A stretch of DNA of 27,115 bases from DASQVO01 sp035640715 (GTDB taxonomy: Bacteria > Actinomycetota > Actinomycetes > Streptosporangiales > Streptosporangiaceae): NCBI GenBank assembly GCA_035640715.1, contig DASQVO010000286.1:1-27115 (forward strand), written 5' to 3'. A model generated the notes under the pieces. It searched no databases. It was not told the origin of the DNA and saw only the letters and a list, made by a program, of their open reading frames with translations. The first letter of the stretch is position 1. Every line of letters starts with the position of its first letter. The position numbers were made by a program, and so were the translations under genes. Positions 5,957-13,653 of the stretch are shown piece after piece.

Positions 5957-6786
5957 CGATCCCCGGCTGGATCCTGGACATATTCGCGGCGGTCATGCTC
6001 CTGGTCGCGGTGGTGAGCGCCGCCCGGCTGATCGTGTCGCGCTCGTTGCGCGGCGGAGACGTAGACGCGGATATCGACGTTATCGACGTCGCGCACCTGC
6101 TGATGGGCATCGCGATGGCGGGAATGCTGACGGCGGGACTGAGCACGCTGCCGGACGGCGCGTGGGAGGTGATCTTCGGCGTGCTGACGGCCTGGTTCGC
6201 CTGGCGCGTCTACCAGGAGACGCGCGCAAGCGGCGCCCGCGTCCTGGTGCGCGGCTGCCACGCGCCGCACCTGGTGCACAGCGCGGCCATGGTCTACATG
6301 CTCCTCGCCCTCACGGCGCCGACGGCCGCGAGCGGCGGCCCGGGGATGAGCGGCATGGGCGGCGCATCCGGATCGGCGATGCAGACACTGCGCCTGCCCA
6401 CCCTGGCGCTCCTTTTCGCGCTCCTGCTGGCCGGCTATGCGGTCCGGGACCTCGACCTGCTCTCCGGCCCCGCCGCTGACAAGCGCTACAACCTCGCAGG
6501 CACGGGCATCGCACCCGCCGGCGCTGCGCTGGCGACCGCTTCAGCCCTGGCCGCGGCCCCGTCCACGGCCGTTACCGCTGCTGGCCCGGTTACGGCCGGC
6601 GGCGGCCAGGGCCCGGCCGCGTGGCCAGAGCCGGCCGAGACAGAGCCAGCGGCTTCGGGTAGCCGTGGTGCCTCCGGCGGCGGCCCCGGCGCGGCACGCA
6701 GGCTCGCCCTCGCTCCCGGGCTGGAGACAGGCTGCCGGATCGCGATGGGCGTCACCATGGCTTTCATGCTGATCATCATGATCTAG
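5953..6786 (+). CDS. DUF5134-type membrane protein with Met-rich segments
   Basis: Encodes 277 residues. An N-terminal helix (ILDIFAAVMLLVAVVSAARLI) is followed by DVAHLLMGIAMAGML, WEVIFGVLTAWFAWRVYQ, CHAPHLVHSAAMVYML, another helix (LPTLALLFALLLAGYAV) and a C-terminal helix (IAMGVTMAFMLIIMI). The HLLM..AMA.M pattern and the HxxH-like APHLVHSAAM segment match DUF5134, an actinomycete family of unknown function. GMSGMGG and several membrane-facing His/Met residues could hold copper. A long Ala/Pro/Gly-rich linker, about 180-250, separates the last helix. It overlaps the upstream membrane-protein gene by ATGA and ends at 6786. The assignment to the family is good; a copper role rests only on context. 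Confidence 0.75.
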   Translation: MTIPGWILDIFAAVMLLVAVVSAARLIVSRSLRGGDVDADIDVIDVAHLLMGIAMAGMLTAGLSTLPDGAWEVIFGVLTAWFAWRVYQETRASGARVLVRGCHAPHLVHSAAMVYMLLALTAPTAASGGPGMSGMGGASGSAMQTLRLPTLALLFALLLAGYAVRDLDLLSGPAADKRYNLAGTGIAPAGAALATASALAAAPSTAVTAAGPVTAGGGQGPAAWPEPAETEPAASGSRGASGGGPGAARRLALAPGLETGCRIAMGVTMAFMLIIMI

Positions 6787-7214
6787 CGCCTCCCTGTGCC
6801 ATACCAGAACCACGATCAGCGTCCGGCAGTTCCTCGACGACCGGACCGCCATCGGGCGAGTTTGACAGCATGAACCCGCTTCTGGGCGGCAAATCCTGGG
6901 ACGGCCGGTAGCCCGCCACACTGGCGTCCGTAGGGACGGGAGGCCCGGAGATGCGGCCGGCGCCTGGGAGGGGACCGGCATGGTGGGGTTTGAGCACGGC
7001 TGACCGGTGCGGTGGCCATGTACCGCAGGCTGATCCCGGTGCGGGAAGCGACCTGCTGCGTGGTGAGCCTCAGCTCCGCGCGCCGCAGGTCTGGTACCGG
7101 CCCCGGGTATCTGGCTTCTGACACTACGGGTAGTTACGCTAGGCATGCCGGTTCACCGTGGAATGACGGATCAAAGTGAGCATGCCGGACCGCACTGCCT
7201 GAAAGGGTCGCCTG
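6787..7214. other. Gene-free stretch upstream of the sensor kinase, with a small dyad and a direct repeat
   Basis: No convincing gene lies here. ACTAC-GG-GTAGT (7123-7134) is a perfect dyad whose arms resemble the one in the copper operon promoter at 3434-3448. GCATGCCGG occurs twice (7143-7151 and 7180-7188). A minus-strand frame around 7050-7110 codes for LTTQQVASRTGIS, which looks like part of a helix-turn-helix, but no full protein follows, so at most it is a relic. The kinase's ribosome site GAAAGGG is at 7201-7207. Confidence 0.4.
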
Positions 7215-8948
7215 GTGAAACCTGACGCCGGTAGCCGGCCCGACGTGCTGCACCTCCGGCTGGAGGAGCTGCTGGCTGAGTTGCAGGCACGGCTGCAGGC
7301 GGTTCTCGCGACGCGTGACCGGATGCACAGCCTGCTTGAGGCGGTTGTCGCCGTCGGCTCGGGCCTTGATCTTGAGACCACGCTGAAGCGGATTGTCGAG
7401 GCAGCCGTCGGGCTGGTGGATGCCAGATACGGTGCGCTCGGGGTGATCGGGGAGGGGCAGCGGCTGGCCGGGCTTGTGCCCGTGGGCCTGGATGAGGCCG
7501 CCATCAAGAAGATCGATCACTGGCCGGAAGGCCGGGGGCTGCTCGGCCTTCTCATCCGTGATCCGAGGCCGCTGCGGCTGGCGGACATCGGGGCGCACCC
7601 GGAGTCATCGGGATTCCCCGCCGGCCACCCGCCGATGGAGAGTTTCCTCGGCGTTCCGGTGCGGGTCCGCGACGAGGTGTTCGGCAACTTGTATCTCACC
7701 GGGAAGCGTGGCGGCGGTGAGTTTACCGAAGATGACGAAGCGGTGCTGGTGGCGCTGGGGGCGGCGGCTGGCGTGGCGATCGAGAACGCCCGGCTGTATG
7801 AGGCGTCGCGCAGGCAGCAACGGTGGCTGCAGGCCAGCGCCGAGGTCACCACGAGCCTGCTGTCGGGCGCCGACTCCGGCGAGGTGCTCGCTGTGGTGAC
7901 GAGGCAGGTGCGTGAGCTGTCCCGCGCCGACCTGGTCGTGCTTGCGCTGCCGGAGCAGGAGGGCAGGCTGCTGACGATCAGGTTCGCAGAGGGGGAGGGT
8001 GCTGCGGACGTGCGCGGCCTCGTACTCCCGGCTGAGCAGTCGCTGTCCGGTCATGTACTGAGCAATGGGTCGCCGATAATGGTCAGTGACTTCGCCGGTG
8101 ACCGGCGCACGGCCGAGTCCGTGCGCGGGCCGATGGGGCATATCGGGCCGGCGGTCCTGTTCCCGCTGGGCGGGGCGGATGAGGTGCGCGGTGTGCTCAC
8201 CGTGGGCCGCCATCGCGGCGGAATGCCGTTCCCGGAGGAAACGGCGAATGTCGTGGGCTCCTTTGCGGCGCAGGCGGGTATCGCGCTGGAACTGGCCGCG
8301 CGCCGTAGCGACGCGGAGCGCCTGTCGCTGTTTGAGGACAGGGACCGGATAGCCAGGGACCTGCACGACTTGGTGATCCAGCGGCTGTATGCGACCGGGA
8401 TGTCCCTGGCAGGCACGGTGCCGATGATCGGCAGGCCCGAAGTGGCCATCCGGGTACAGCACGCCGTGGACGCGATGGACGAGACCATCAAAGACATCCG
8501 CGCGGCGATCTACGCACTGCAGTCCCGGGCGGAGAAGCGGCCTGACCTGCGGGAAGCAATTGCCGGTGTTGTTGAGGAAATGTCGGCTACGCCAGGTTTC
8601 GCGCCGTCCCTGCGCCTGGGCGGGAGACTCAATGAGCAGATCTCGCCAGAGGTCGCGGAGGAGATGCTCACGGCACTGCGGGAGGCCCTTTCCAATGCCG
8701 CCAGGCACGCCAGAGCCAGCCGCGTCGATGTGAGCGTGGATGTGGACACCGATGGCTGTCTCACCGTGCGGGTCACCGACGATGGGATCGGGATTCCGGC
8801 CGATGGCCGCCGCAGCGGGCTGCGCAACCTCAGCCGCCGCGCCGAGAAGCTGGGCGGCGAGCTGCGCCTAGGGGCAGCCGGGACCGACGGGACGGGCACC
8901 GAACTGGTATGGCGAGCGCCGTGTGCCGGGCCGGCTGAGGCCACCTAG
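7215..8948 (+). CDS. DevS/DosS-like GAF-domain sensor histidine kinase
   Basis: Encodes 577 residues and should be soluble. It has an N-terminal helix, GAF domain 1 (about 50-195), GAF domain 2 (about 205-362), a HisKA_3 dimerisation domain with the phospho-acceptor His384 in RIARDLHDLVIQRLYATG, and an HATPase domain with the N box ALSNAARHA (Asn494), DDGIGIP (522-528) and SGLRNLSRRAEKLGGEL. The FPAGHPPMESFLGVPVR segment matches the part of mycobacterial DosS/DosT GAF-A that supplies the haem-binding His (here His138), so oxygen, NO or CO or redox sensing is a reasonable inference. The family partner is a NarL-type DevR/DosR regulator, which is absent nearby, so this kinase is an orphan within the window. 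Start GTG 7215 with GAAAGGG 7 bp upstream. Confidence 0.9.
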   Translation: MKPDAGSRPDVLHLRLEELLAELQARLQAVLATRDRMHSLLEAVVAVGSGLDLETTLKRIVEAAVGLVDARYGALGVIGEGQRLAGLVPVGLDEAAIKKIDHWPEGRGLLGLLIRDPRPLRLADIGAHPESSGFPAGHPPMESFLGVPVRVRDEVFGNLYLTGKRGGGEFTEDDEAVLVALGAAAGVAIENARLYEASRRQQRWLQASAEVTTSLLSGADSGEVLAVVTRQVRELSRADLVVLALPEQEGRLLTIRFAEGEGAADVRGLVLPAEQSLSGHVLSNGSPIMVSDFAGDRRTAESVRGPMGHIGPAVLFPLGGADEVRGVLTVGRHRGGMPFPEETANVVGSFAAQAGIALELAARRSDAERLSLFEDRDRIARDLHDLVIQRLYATGMSLAGTVPMIGRPEVAIRVQHAVDAMDETIKDIRAAIYALQSRAEKRPDLREAIAGVVEEMSATPGFAPSLRLGGRLNEQISPEVAEEMLTALREALSNAARHARASRVDVSVDVDTDGCLTVRVTDDGIGIPADGRRSGLRNLSRRAEKLGGELRLGAAGTDGTGTELVWRAPCAGPAEAT

Positions 8949-9035
8949 CGGCCTGCTGTCCGGAGAGAGCGGGCGTATCCGCCGAAGCGCCGCAGGCGGG
9001 GGGAACGTCGCCTGGTACCGGTTCGATTCGGCGGG

Positions 9036-9224
9036 CGCAACGCGTCGGCGGCGGGCATCGAGGTGCTCAGCAACCCCGACCCGCAGGCCGGTAACACTCT
9101 GGCGGCCCCGGCCGCCGTGGTGCCGAGCCGCGCCACCCTGCAGGGCTCGAACGGCGTCTTCAGCTACCAGGTGCCCGCCAACTCGGTGACCGTGGTCACA
9201 GTAGCCCGCCGGGGCCATCCATAA
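9036..9224 (+). pseudogene. C-terminal fragment of a GH51 alpha-L-arabinofuranosidase
   Basis: A frame ending at TAA 9222-9224 codes for SAAGIEVLSNPDPQAGN, then VVPSRATLQGSNGVFSY and QVPANSVTVVTV. This matches the last beta-sandwich strands of GH51 arabinofuranosidases, which end in a VVP...FxYxLPPxSVTVL pattern. There is no usable start, and upstream of about 9036 the frame loses all similarity, so the catalytic barrel is missing. It is a relic sitting between the kinase and the cobalamin-binding protein gene, evidence that this stretch has been rearranged. Confidence 0.55.
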
Positions 9225-9255
9225 CATGCCGGGACCGCGTCTGGGCGCGGATCCA

Positions 9256-10149
9256 TCAGCCGATGGTGATGGCGGGCAGGCCAGGGTCTGGTACGGCCTC
9301 CGGGTGGGTGAGGTGGCCGAGCTGGGCGATCCCGTCGGCGATGCGGGGTGAGGGGCGGGAGAAATAGGCGTTCGCGTCGACGGCGACGACGGGGCAGCCT
9401 AGTGGCGGAACCTGTGCGGTGCGTGCGGTGCGCTCGGCGTCGAACCCGCAGGGCGCGAGGACCACCAGCTCGGGCTGTGCCTGCCGGACCTCAGCCCATG
9501 TGGTGGGGAACGAGGGCTCGCCTGCCCGCCCGAGGACCGGTGTGCCGCCGGCGGCCTCCACCATCTCCGGGACCCAGTGCCCGGCGGCGAAGGGAGGGTC
9601 GGGCCATTCGCATACGAACACGGCTCGCCGTGGCCGGCCGCGGACACGATCGCGGGTCTGGCTGATCCGCGCGTCCATGGCCTCAGCGACCGCCCGCCCG
9701 CGCTCGGGGACACCGAGCCGGCTGGCCAGTTTCAGCACGCACGCTCCGATGCCGGCGATCGATCTCGCGTCAGCCGTGATCGTCTCGGCTGCTACCGTGC
9801 CCAGCGTGCTCAGCTCTCCGCTGGAGACGGCGCAGACTGCGCACAGATCCTGGGTGATGATGAGATCTGGGTTCAGCCGCTCGATCAGCTCGGCGTCCAC
9901 GGCGTACAGGGAATGCCCGGAGGCGACCGCACGGCGTACCGCTTCATCAATCTGGCGGGGGGAGAGCGTGCTGGTGTCGATTCGGGAGGCGGAGACAACC
10001 GGGAGGCCGCGCACCTGGCCGGGCCAGTCACATTCGGCGGAGACGCCGACGAGGCAGTCCGCCATTCCGAGCATGGCGACGATTTCGGTGGCACTTGGCA
10101 GCAGCGAGCAGACCCGCAGCGGCCTGGGCTCGTTACGCTGGCTTGTCAT
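9256..10149 (-). CDS. Cobalamin-binding protein of the BtuF/FepB family, without signal peptide
   Basis: Encodes 297 residues from ATG 10149 (MTSQRNEPRPLRVCSLLPS); a longer frame reaches 10179 but adds only unsupported residues. VCSLLPSATEIVAMLGMADCLVGVSAECDWP is the first lobe of the BtuF-type binding fold, followed by NPDLIITQDLCAVCAVS, EWPDPPFAAGHWVPEMVEAAGG and the second lobe with PELVVLAPCGFD. The CAVCAVS and HWVPEM motifs mark the subfamily annotated as cobalamin-binding protein. Proper BtuF is periplasmic or a lipoprotein. Here no signal peptide or lipobox is present, so it is probably cytoplasmic and its partner is unclear; no permease or ATPase of a B12 transporter is nearby. The leader upstream shows cobalamin-riboswitch-like motifs. 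Confidence 0.85.
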   Translation of the reverse strand: MTSQRNEPRPLRVCSLLPSATEIVAMLGMADCLVGVSAECDWPGQVRGLPVVSASRIDTSTLSPRQIDEAVRRAVASGHSLYAVDAELIERLNPDLIITQDLCAVCAVSSGELSTLGTVAAETITADARSIAGIGACVLKLASRLGVPERGRAVAEAMDARISQTRDRVRGRPRRAVFVCEWPDPPFAAGHWVPEMVEAAGGTPVLGRAGEPSFPTTWAEVRQAQPELVVLAPCGFDAERTARTAQVPPLGCPVVAVDANAYFSRPSPRIADGIAQLGHLTHPEAVPDPGLPAITIG

Positions 10150-10189
10150 GGCATTCTCACTCCCAGGTGAGCCCCGCAAGGCGCCTGCT

Positions 10190-10345
10190 GCGCTCGCTGC
10201 CGTCCGGGCAGGCTTCCCATCCGGCTGCGGAAGTGGCTCCGATCACCGTTGCCGAGAAGGCGCATGTCAGACGTCGCCATATCCACGCTACCCGCGCAAT
10301 GCGGGGGCCGTCAGCCCGGTAAGTGTTCACCCTCTGCTCACCCTG
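10190..10345 (-). promoter_or_regulatory. Possible degenerate cobalamin-riboswitch-like leader
   Basis: Read on the minus strand, upstream of the cobalamin-binding protein gene, there are in order GGTGAAC (10331-10325), CTGACGGCCCCCGC (10314-10301), GCCACT (10238-10233), GGGAAGCC (10219-10212) and GCCCGGA (10210-10204). These resemble, in the right order, conserved blocks of B12 riboswitches (GGTG, CTGACnnnCCCGC, GCCACT, GGGAAGnC and the start of the B12 box). The GGGAA before GGTG and the end of the B12 box are not recognisable, so it could be chance or a decayed element. Confidence 0.3.
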
Positions 10346-10397
10346 GATGGCAGCTGTTCACTTGCGCCGGTGGCCATGCTGACGCCAGGGTAGGGAG

Positions 10398-11534
10398 GTG
10401 GCTCAGATCGTCGATCACGTCGTGGTGTTCACCCAGGAGAACCACACGACCGACAATTACTTCTCGTCCATGCGGGCGTGGGGAGCGAACGTGGCGACCG
10501 GCTGGCCGGTACAGGTCAACCCGCCCGCGCACGATCAGCCCCACAACCGTGCGGCGTATGCCAAGTGGCTGCATGCGCAGCAGAACGGCCTGCCCACACC
10601 GGCCACGCACACCCAGTTCAACACTGAAGCGGTGCTGCCGTACTACGCTTACCTGGCCGCGACCGGCGCGTTTCTGGAAAATCATTGCTCGGGATTCGGC
10701 ACCAACTCGACGCCGAATCACCTGCTGATCGTCGGCGGCCAGTCACCTACGCTGCGCAATCCGCCCCGATCCCAGGCGCAACCGGAATGGGACATGCCGT
10801 CGTTGCCGGGCCATGCCCAGGACCATGGGCTGACCTGGAAGGTCTACGCGGGCAGCAGCGGTTATCCGGTCAGCTTCTATACGCAGATCAAGGGATCGGC
10901 GAATATCGTCGGCTCTGATCAGATCGTCGCCGACGCCAAGGCGGGCGCGCTGCCCGCACTCGGCATGGTCTGGCATGACAGCCCGTATGACGAGCACCCG
11001 GTCGCCGATGTCAGCCTCGGGCAGGACAAGATATGGCAGGCGGTGGACGCGATCGTTGCGGCCGGGCTGTGGCAGCGTACGGTATTCCTGCTGACCTGGG
11101 ACGACTGGGGCGGGTGGGACGATCACGTCGTCACGCCCAACGTCGAGTTCACCCCGGACGGCGTCCAGCTTGCCTATGGACCCCGCGTTCCGCTGCTGAT
11201 GTTCGGCGGCCCGGTCAAGGCAGGCATCGACTCCCGCTGGAACTCTCACGTGTCCATCGGCAAGACCGTGCTCGACCTGCTCGGCCTCCCGCCCCTCGGC
11301 GTGCCGCGCCTGGACAATGCTCCCAGCCTGGCCGACCTCGTCAACACCTCGGTCAGCAACCCACCGCCGCCTGCGTACGGCACCACGATCACCCAGCCCA
11401 CGCCGCCCAGCCCGGCGCCCACCCCCGCACCCGTGCCGCCACCGCCGGCCGGCGGTTCCGTCGCCGTCGGACCGGTGCTGCTGCGCGACGGCAGCACCCT
11501 GCCACCCCCCAACGACCAGCCGGTTCATCCGTAG
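10398..11534 (+). CDS. Phosphoesterase family protein (phospholipase C / acid phosphatase type)
   Basis: Encodes 378 residues of the PF04185-type alkaline-phosphatase superfamily. VVVFTQENHTTDNYF at 9-22 holds the metal- and nucleophile-bearing EN[HR][ST] segment, then TPNHLLIVGG (105-114), HDSPYDEHP (193-201), TWDDWGGWDDHV (233-244) and YGPRVPLLMFGG (260-271). The family hydrolyses phosphomonoesters or phospholipids, usually outside the cell. Here the GTG start lies immediately at the catalytic domain, so no Sec or Tat signal is present; AGGGAGG directly abuts the GTG, an awkward spacing, and a stop codon just upstream rules out a longer in-frame start. The last 60 residues are Pro-rich, like a wall-spanning tail. 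It may have lost its export signal, or be cytoplasmic. Confidence 0.85.
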   Translation: MAQIVDHVVVFTQENHTTDNYFSSMRAWGANVATGWPVQVNPPAHDQPHNRAAYAKWLHAQQNGLPTPATHTQFNTEAVLPYYAYLAATGAFLENHCSGFGTNSTPNHLLIVGGQSPTLRNPPRSQAQPEWDMPSLPGHAQDHGLTWKVYAGSSGYPVSFYTQIKGSANIVGSDQIVADAKAGALPALGMVWHDSPYDEHPVADVSLGQDKIWQAVDAIVAAGLWQRTVFLLTWDDWGGWDDHVVTPNVEFTPDGVQLAYGPRVPLLMFGGPVKAGIDSRWNSHVSIGKTVLDLLGLPPLGVPRLDNAPSLADLVNTSVSNPPPPAYGTTITQPTPPSPAPTPAPVPPPPAGGSVAVGPVLLRDGSTLPPPNDQPVHP

Positions 11535-11571
11535 CCCGGTAAGTGGGCCGGGCAGGGCGTTTCAGACGCCC
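11534..11571 (+). terminator. Two short hairpins after the phosphoesterase gene
   Basis: GCCCGG (11534-11539) can pair with CCGGGC (11548-11553), and GGGCGT (11555-11560) with ACGCCC (11566-11571) around a 5-base loop. They follow directly on the TAG stop. There is no T-run, as is common in high-GC actinomycetes, so this is a modest candidate for a plus-strand terminator. Confidence 0.35.
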
Positions 11572-11708
11572 CGCGCCCAACGCCCTGGGTCAGGGTGAGC
11601 TCGGAAGTGTTCGAGGGTGTGTTGAATCTCCCATGTCCGCGACCTGCGGATTTGTTTGTCCGGTCCAGCGCGAAGGATGCAGACCCCAGGTCAGCGCGAG
11701 ATAACGCG

Positions 11709-11740
11709 AGCGGGGGGATCCCCAGAGGGATCCCCCCGCT
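11709..11740 (-). terminator. Strong hairpin terminator after the sedolisin gene, probably bidirectional
   Basis: AGCGGGGGGATCCC (11709-11722) and its exact complement (11727-11740) form a perfect 14-bp stem with a 4-base loop. It begins 7 bp downstream of the sedolisin stop at 11747. It lies between two convergent genes, so it can stop transcripts from both sides. It has no T-tract. Confidence 0.75.
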
Positions 11741-11746
11741 AAGGTC

Positions 11747-13237
11747 TCAGTGGCCGGCTAGTGCCGGGATCAGCGTGGCGGCGTTAGGAGTTCCAAGGCC
11801 AGTGACCGGGTCCCAGCCAGTGGTGGCCGGATACCCCGGGATGGCGGGGTCGGCCTGGTTGTTGCCGGTGGTCACGTCGTAGAAGTAGTGGCTGTAGTCC
11901 GGCCCGGAGGCCAGCGAGTACAGGGCCGGGTTGATCAGGCCAAGACCGTGCCCGGCTATCTGGTCGGCGATTGCGACCAGCCCCGCCCACTGCGGGGAGG
12001 ACGCGGATGTCCCGCCGACCACGTACCAGCCCGCGCTGCACGGATTGCCGCTCGGGCAGTGCAGGCCGCTCTGGGCATCACCGGGAGCGGTGTCGTAGAC
12101 CAGCACCCCGGTGCGGGAACCCGCGTTGTATGCGACGTCAGGGACGCCGCGCATGGAGCCGATCGCGGTGGAGCCGGCTGGGAGTGCGTCCTGGTAGGAC
12201 GGCCGGGCGAAGACGTGGCTGAAGCCGCCTCCGGAGTCGATCCAGCCGACCTCGCGGACTCCGGGGTTCGACTGGCAGTTCACTGGCGGGTCCGTGGAGT
12301 CGATGCCGGTCCCAGTGGTGGGGTCAGTGCATAGGTAGGTGCCGCCGGTCCCGGTCACCAGCGGGTCGGAGGCTGGCCATTCAACGGTCGGGTAGGGCAC
12401 CGTGGTGGGATTCTTGACCGGCGTCTTCGCCGAGTTCGCCGAACCGCCGTCGCCGGAGCTTCCCAGCACGGTGACGCCGTTGGCCGCGGCTGAGAGGAAG
12501 GCATGCCGCAAGTTCAGCAACGATTGCACGCTCGGGAAGGTTTCCTCGGCTGCGGCGAAGCTCTGCGAGATGACGGTCGCCTCGTGGTGGTCGACGATGT
12601 ACTGCTCCGCGTCCATCATCGCGGGGAAGCCCTGCACGCCCAGCGTCTCCGCGGGATTCGTCGTGACGTTGAGGATGTTGGCTTCCGGCGCGATGGCATG
12701 TGCCCATTCGACATCGAGGCTGGTCTCGAGGGCCCAGATATTGCGGGTCTGCTGCCCGGTGCCATTGCTGTTCGGCGGCGGCGCCTTCACTTGGGTGGTG
12801 CCGTTCCAATAGACGTGCTGGAACGCTGGGGCACCTGGAGCGCAGGTTGTGCCCGCTTCACCGCACATGTGCGGCAAGCCCATCTGGGTGTCGAAGTTGG
12901 CGAGGTCGGATGCGATGTTCGGGTTGCCGAAGGAGTCGATGATGGCGATGGTCATGCCCTGGCCTTTGTTCCCTGCCGCATACAGCGGCGCCAGGTTGTA
13001 AGAGGCCTGCATGGAGGCGGGGGTGAAGCAGCGCCGGCTCACCGAGAAGCAGTTTGGCTCGCCCGGCGGCGTCGTGCTCGCGCTGAGGTACTGGTACTCG
13101 CCCACGGTAGGCATTGGCTGCGGCAGGCTCCCGCCGGCCACCACCGCCCCTGCAGGCCCCAGCCCAAGCGCCAGCACGCTAGCGAAGACGGGACATGCCA
13201 GTCGGCGGCCCCTCTGACGAAGACGCACATGGAACAC
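11747..13237 (-). CDS. Secreted sedolisin-family (S53) serine-carboxyl peptidase lacking the propeptide
   Basis: Encodes 496 residues from GTG 13237, chosen because GGAGG sits 7-8 bp ahead. A signal peptide (RRLACPVFASVLALGLGPAGAVVA, about 11-34) is followed after only some 35 residues by FTPASMQASYNLAPLY, where S53 catalytic domains begin. The triad Glu171 and Asp175 (ALETSLDVEWAHAI), Ser411 (GGTSASSPQWAG) and the oxyanion Asp263 (SSGDGG) is intact, and the C-terminal calcium site is indicated by YDVTTG and GWDPVTGLGTPN. Family members act as acid proteases outside the cell and usually carry a propeptide of roughly 180 residues, which is missing. Six or more cysteines suggest disulfides. It is a single gene with its own terminator. 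Confidence 0.9.
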   Translation of the reverse strand: MFHVRLRQRGRRLACPVFASVLALGLGPAGAVVAGGSLPQPMPTVGEYQYLSASTTPPGEPNCFSVSRRCFTPASMQASYNLAPLYAAGNKGQGMTIAIIDSFGNPNIASDLANFDTQMGLPHMCGEAGTTCAPGAPAFQHVYWNGTTQVKAPPPNSNGTGQQTRNIWALETSLDVEWAHAIAPEANILNVTTNPAETLGVQGFPAMMDAEQYIVDHHEATVISQSFAAAEETFPSVQSLLNLRHAFLSAAANGVTVLGSSGDGGSANSAKTPVKNPTTVPYPTVEWPASDPLVTGTGGTYLCTDPTTGTGIDSTDPPVNCQSNPGVREVGWIDSGGGFSHVFARPSYQDALPAGSTAIGSMRGVPDVAYNAGSRTGVLVYDTAPGDAQSGLHCPSGNPCSAGWYVVGGTSASSPQWAGLVAIADQIAGHGLGLINPALYSLASGPDYSHYFYDVTTGNNQADPAIPGYPATTGWDPVTGLGTPNAATLIPALAGH

Positions 13238-13653
13238 GTTGTTCCTCCAACCACCCTGATGGCTATGGCGGTTCACATGCTTGCTCAAATATGAAACCCA
13301 AGGCAAGACTTCGCGATGGCATTCTGCGCTTAATCTTCGGGCTCACCTCCCGCAAGCCTCCGGCCTGCAGCGCGGCCATGGCGACTGGGGGCGCCGGTTT
13401 TGCGGCCTGGCCATTGCCGCGAACCGTGCCGGGAGGCCGTTTGGCTAGGTTCGGTAACGGATCGTGTCGGCGCCTGGCTCGCCTACCGCGGAACGGCTCG
13501 TGGCACGAGCATCGGTGGCATCGCCGTGCGTTGCGTGCCTTTCCGGACAGGCGGACAGGACCTTGGTACGCCGACGGCGATGCCCTGGGTCCGCTGCGGC
13601 AGTTACGCTCGATTGGCGGCGGCCCGTCATCTTCACCCAGGAAGTGATCACTG
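13238..13653. other. Gene-free divergent region between sedolisin and P450, with a 15-bp palindrome
   Basis: About 415 bp hold no gene I can support. GCTCGTG-G-CACGAGC (13496-13510) is a perfect palindrome about 145 bp ahead of the P450 start and is a plausible operator (for instance for a TetR-type repressor, inference only). AGGAAG at 13640-13645 is the likely ribosome site of the P450 gene. No clear promoter hexamers were found. Confidence 0.4.

Noticed and set aside
6816..7124. Minus-strand 102-codon frame with a short helix-turn-helix-like segment
   Set aside because: Only about 15 residues look like a real motif. The rest is Arg/Pro-rich noise, so at most it is a relic.
7143..7188. Direct repeat of GCATGCCGG as possible attachment or insertion-sequence footprint
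   Set aside because: It is only 9 bp, with no integrase, transposase or inverted ends nearby.
10249..10728. Plus-strand 159-codon frame overlapping the phosphoesterase start
   Set aside because: It is a frame-shifted shadow of the phosphoesterase gene with Arg/Ser/Thr-rich composition, and it does not encode a signal peptide that could be joined to it.
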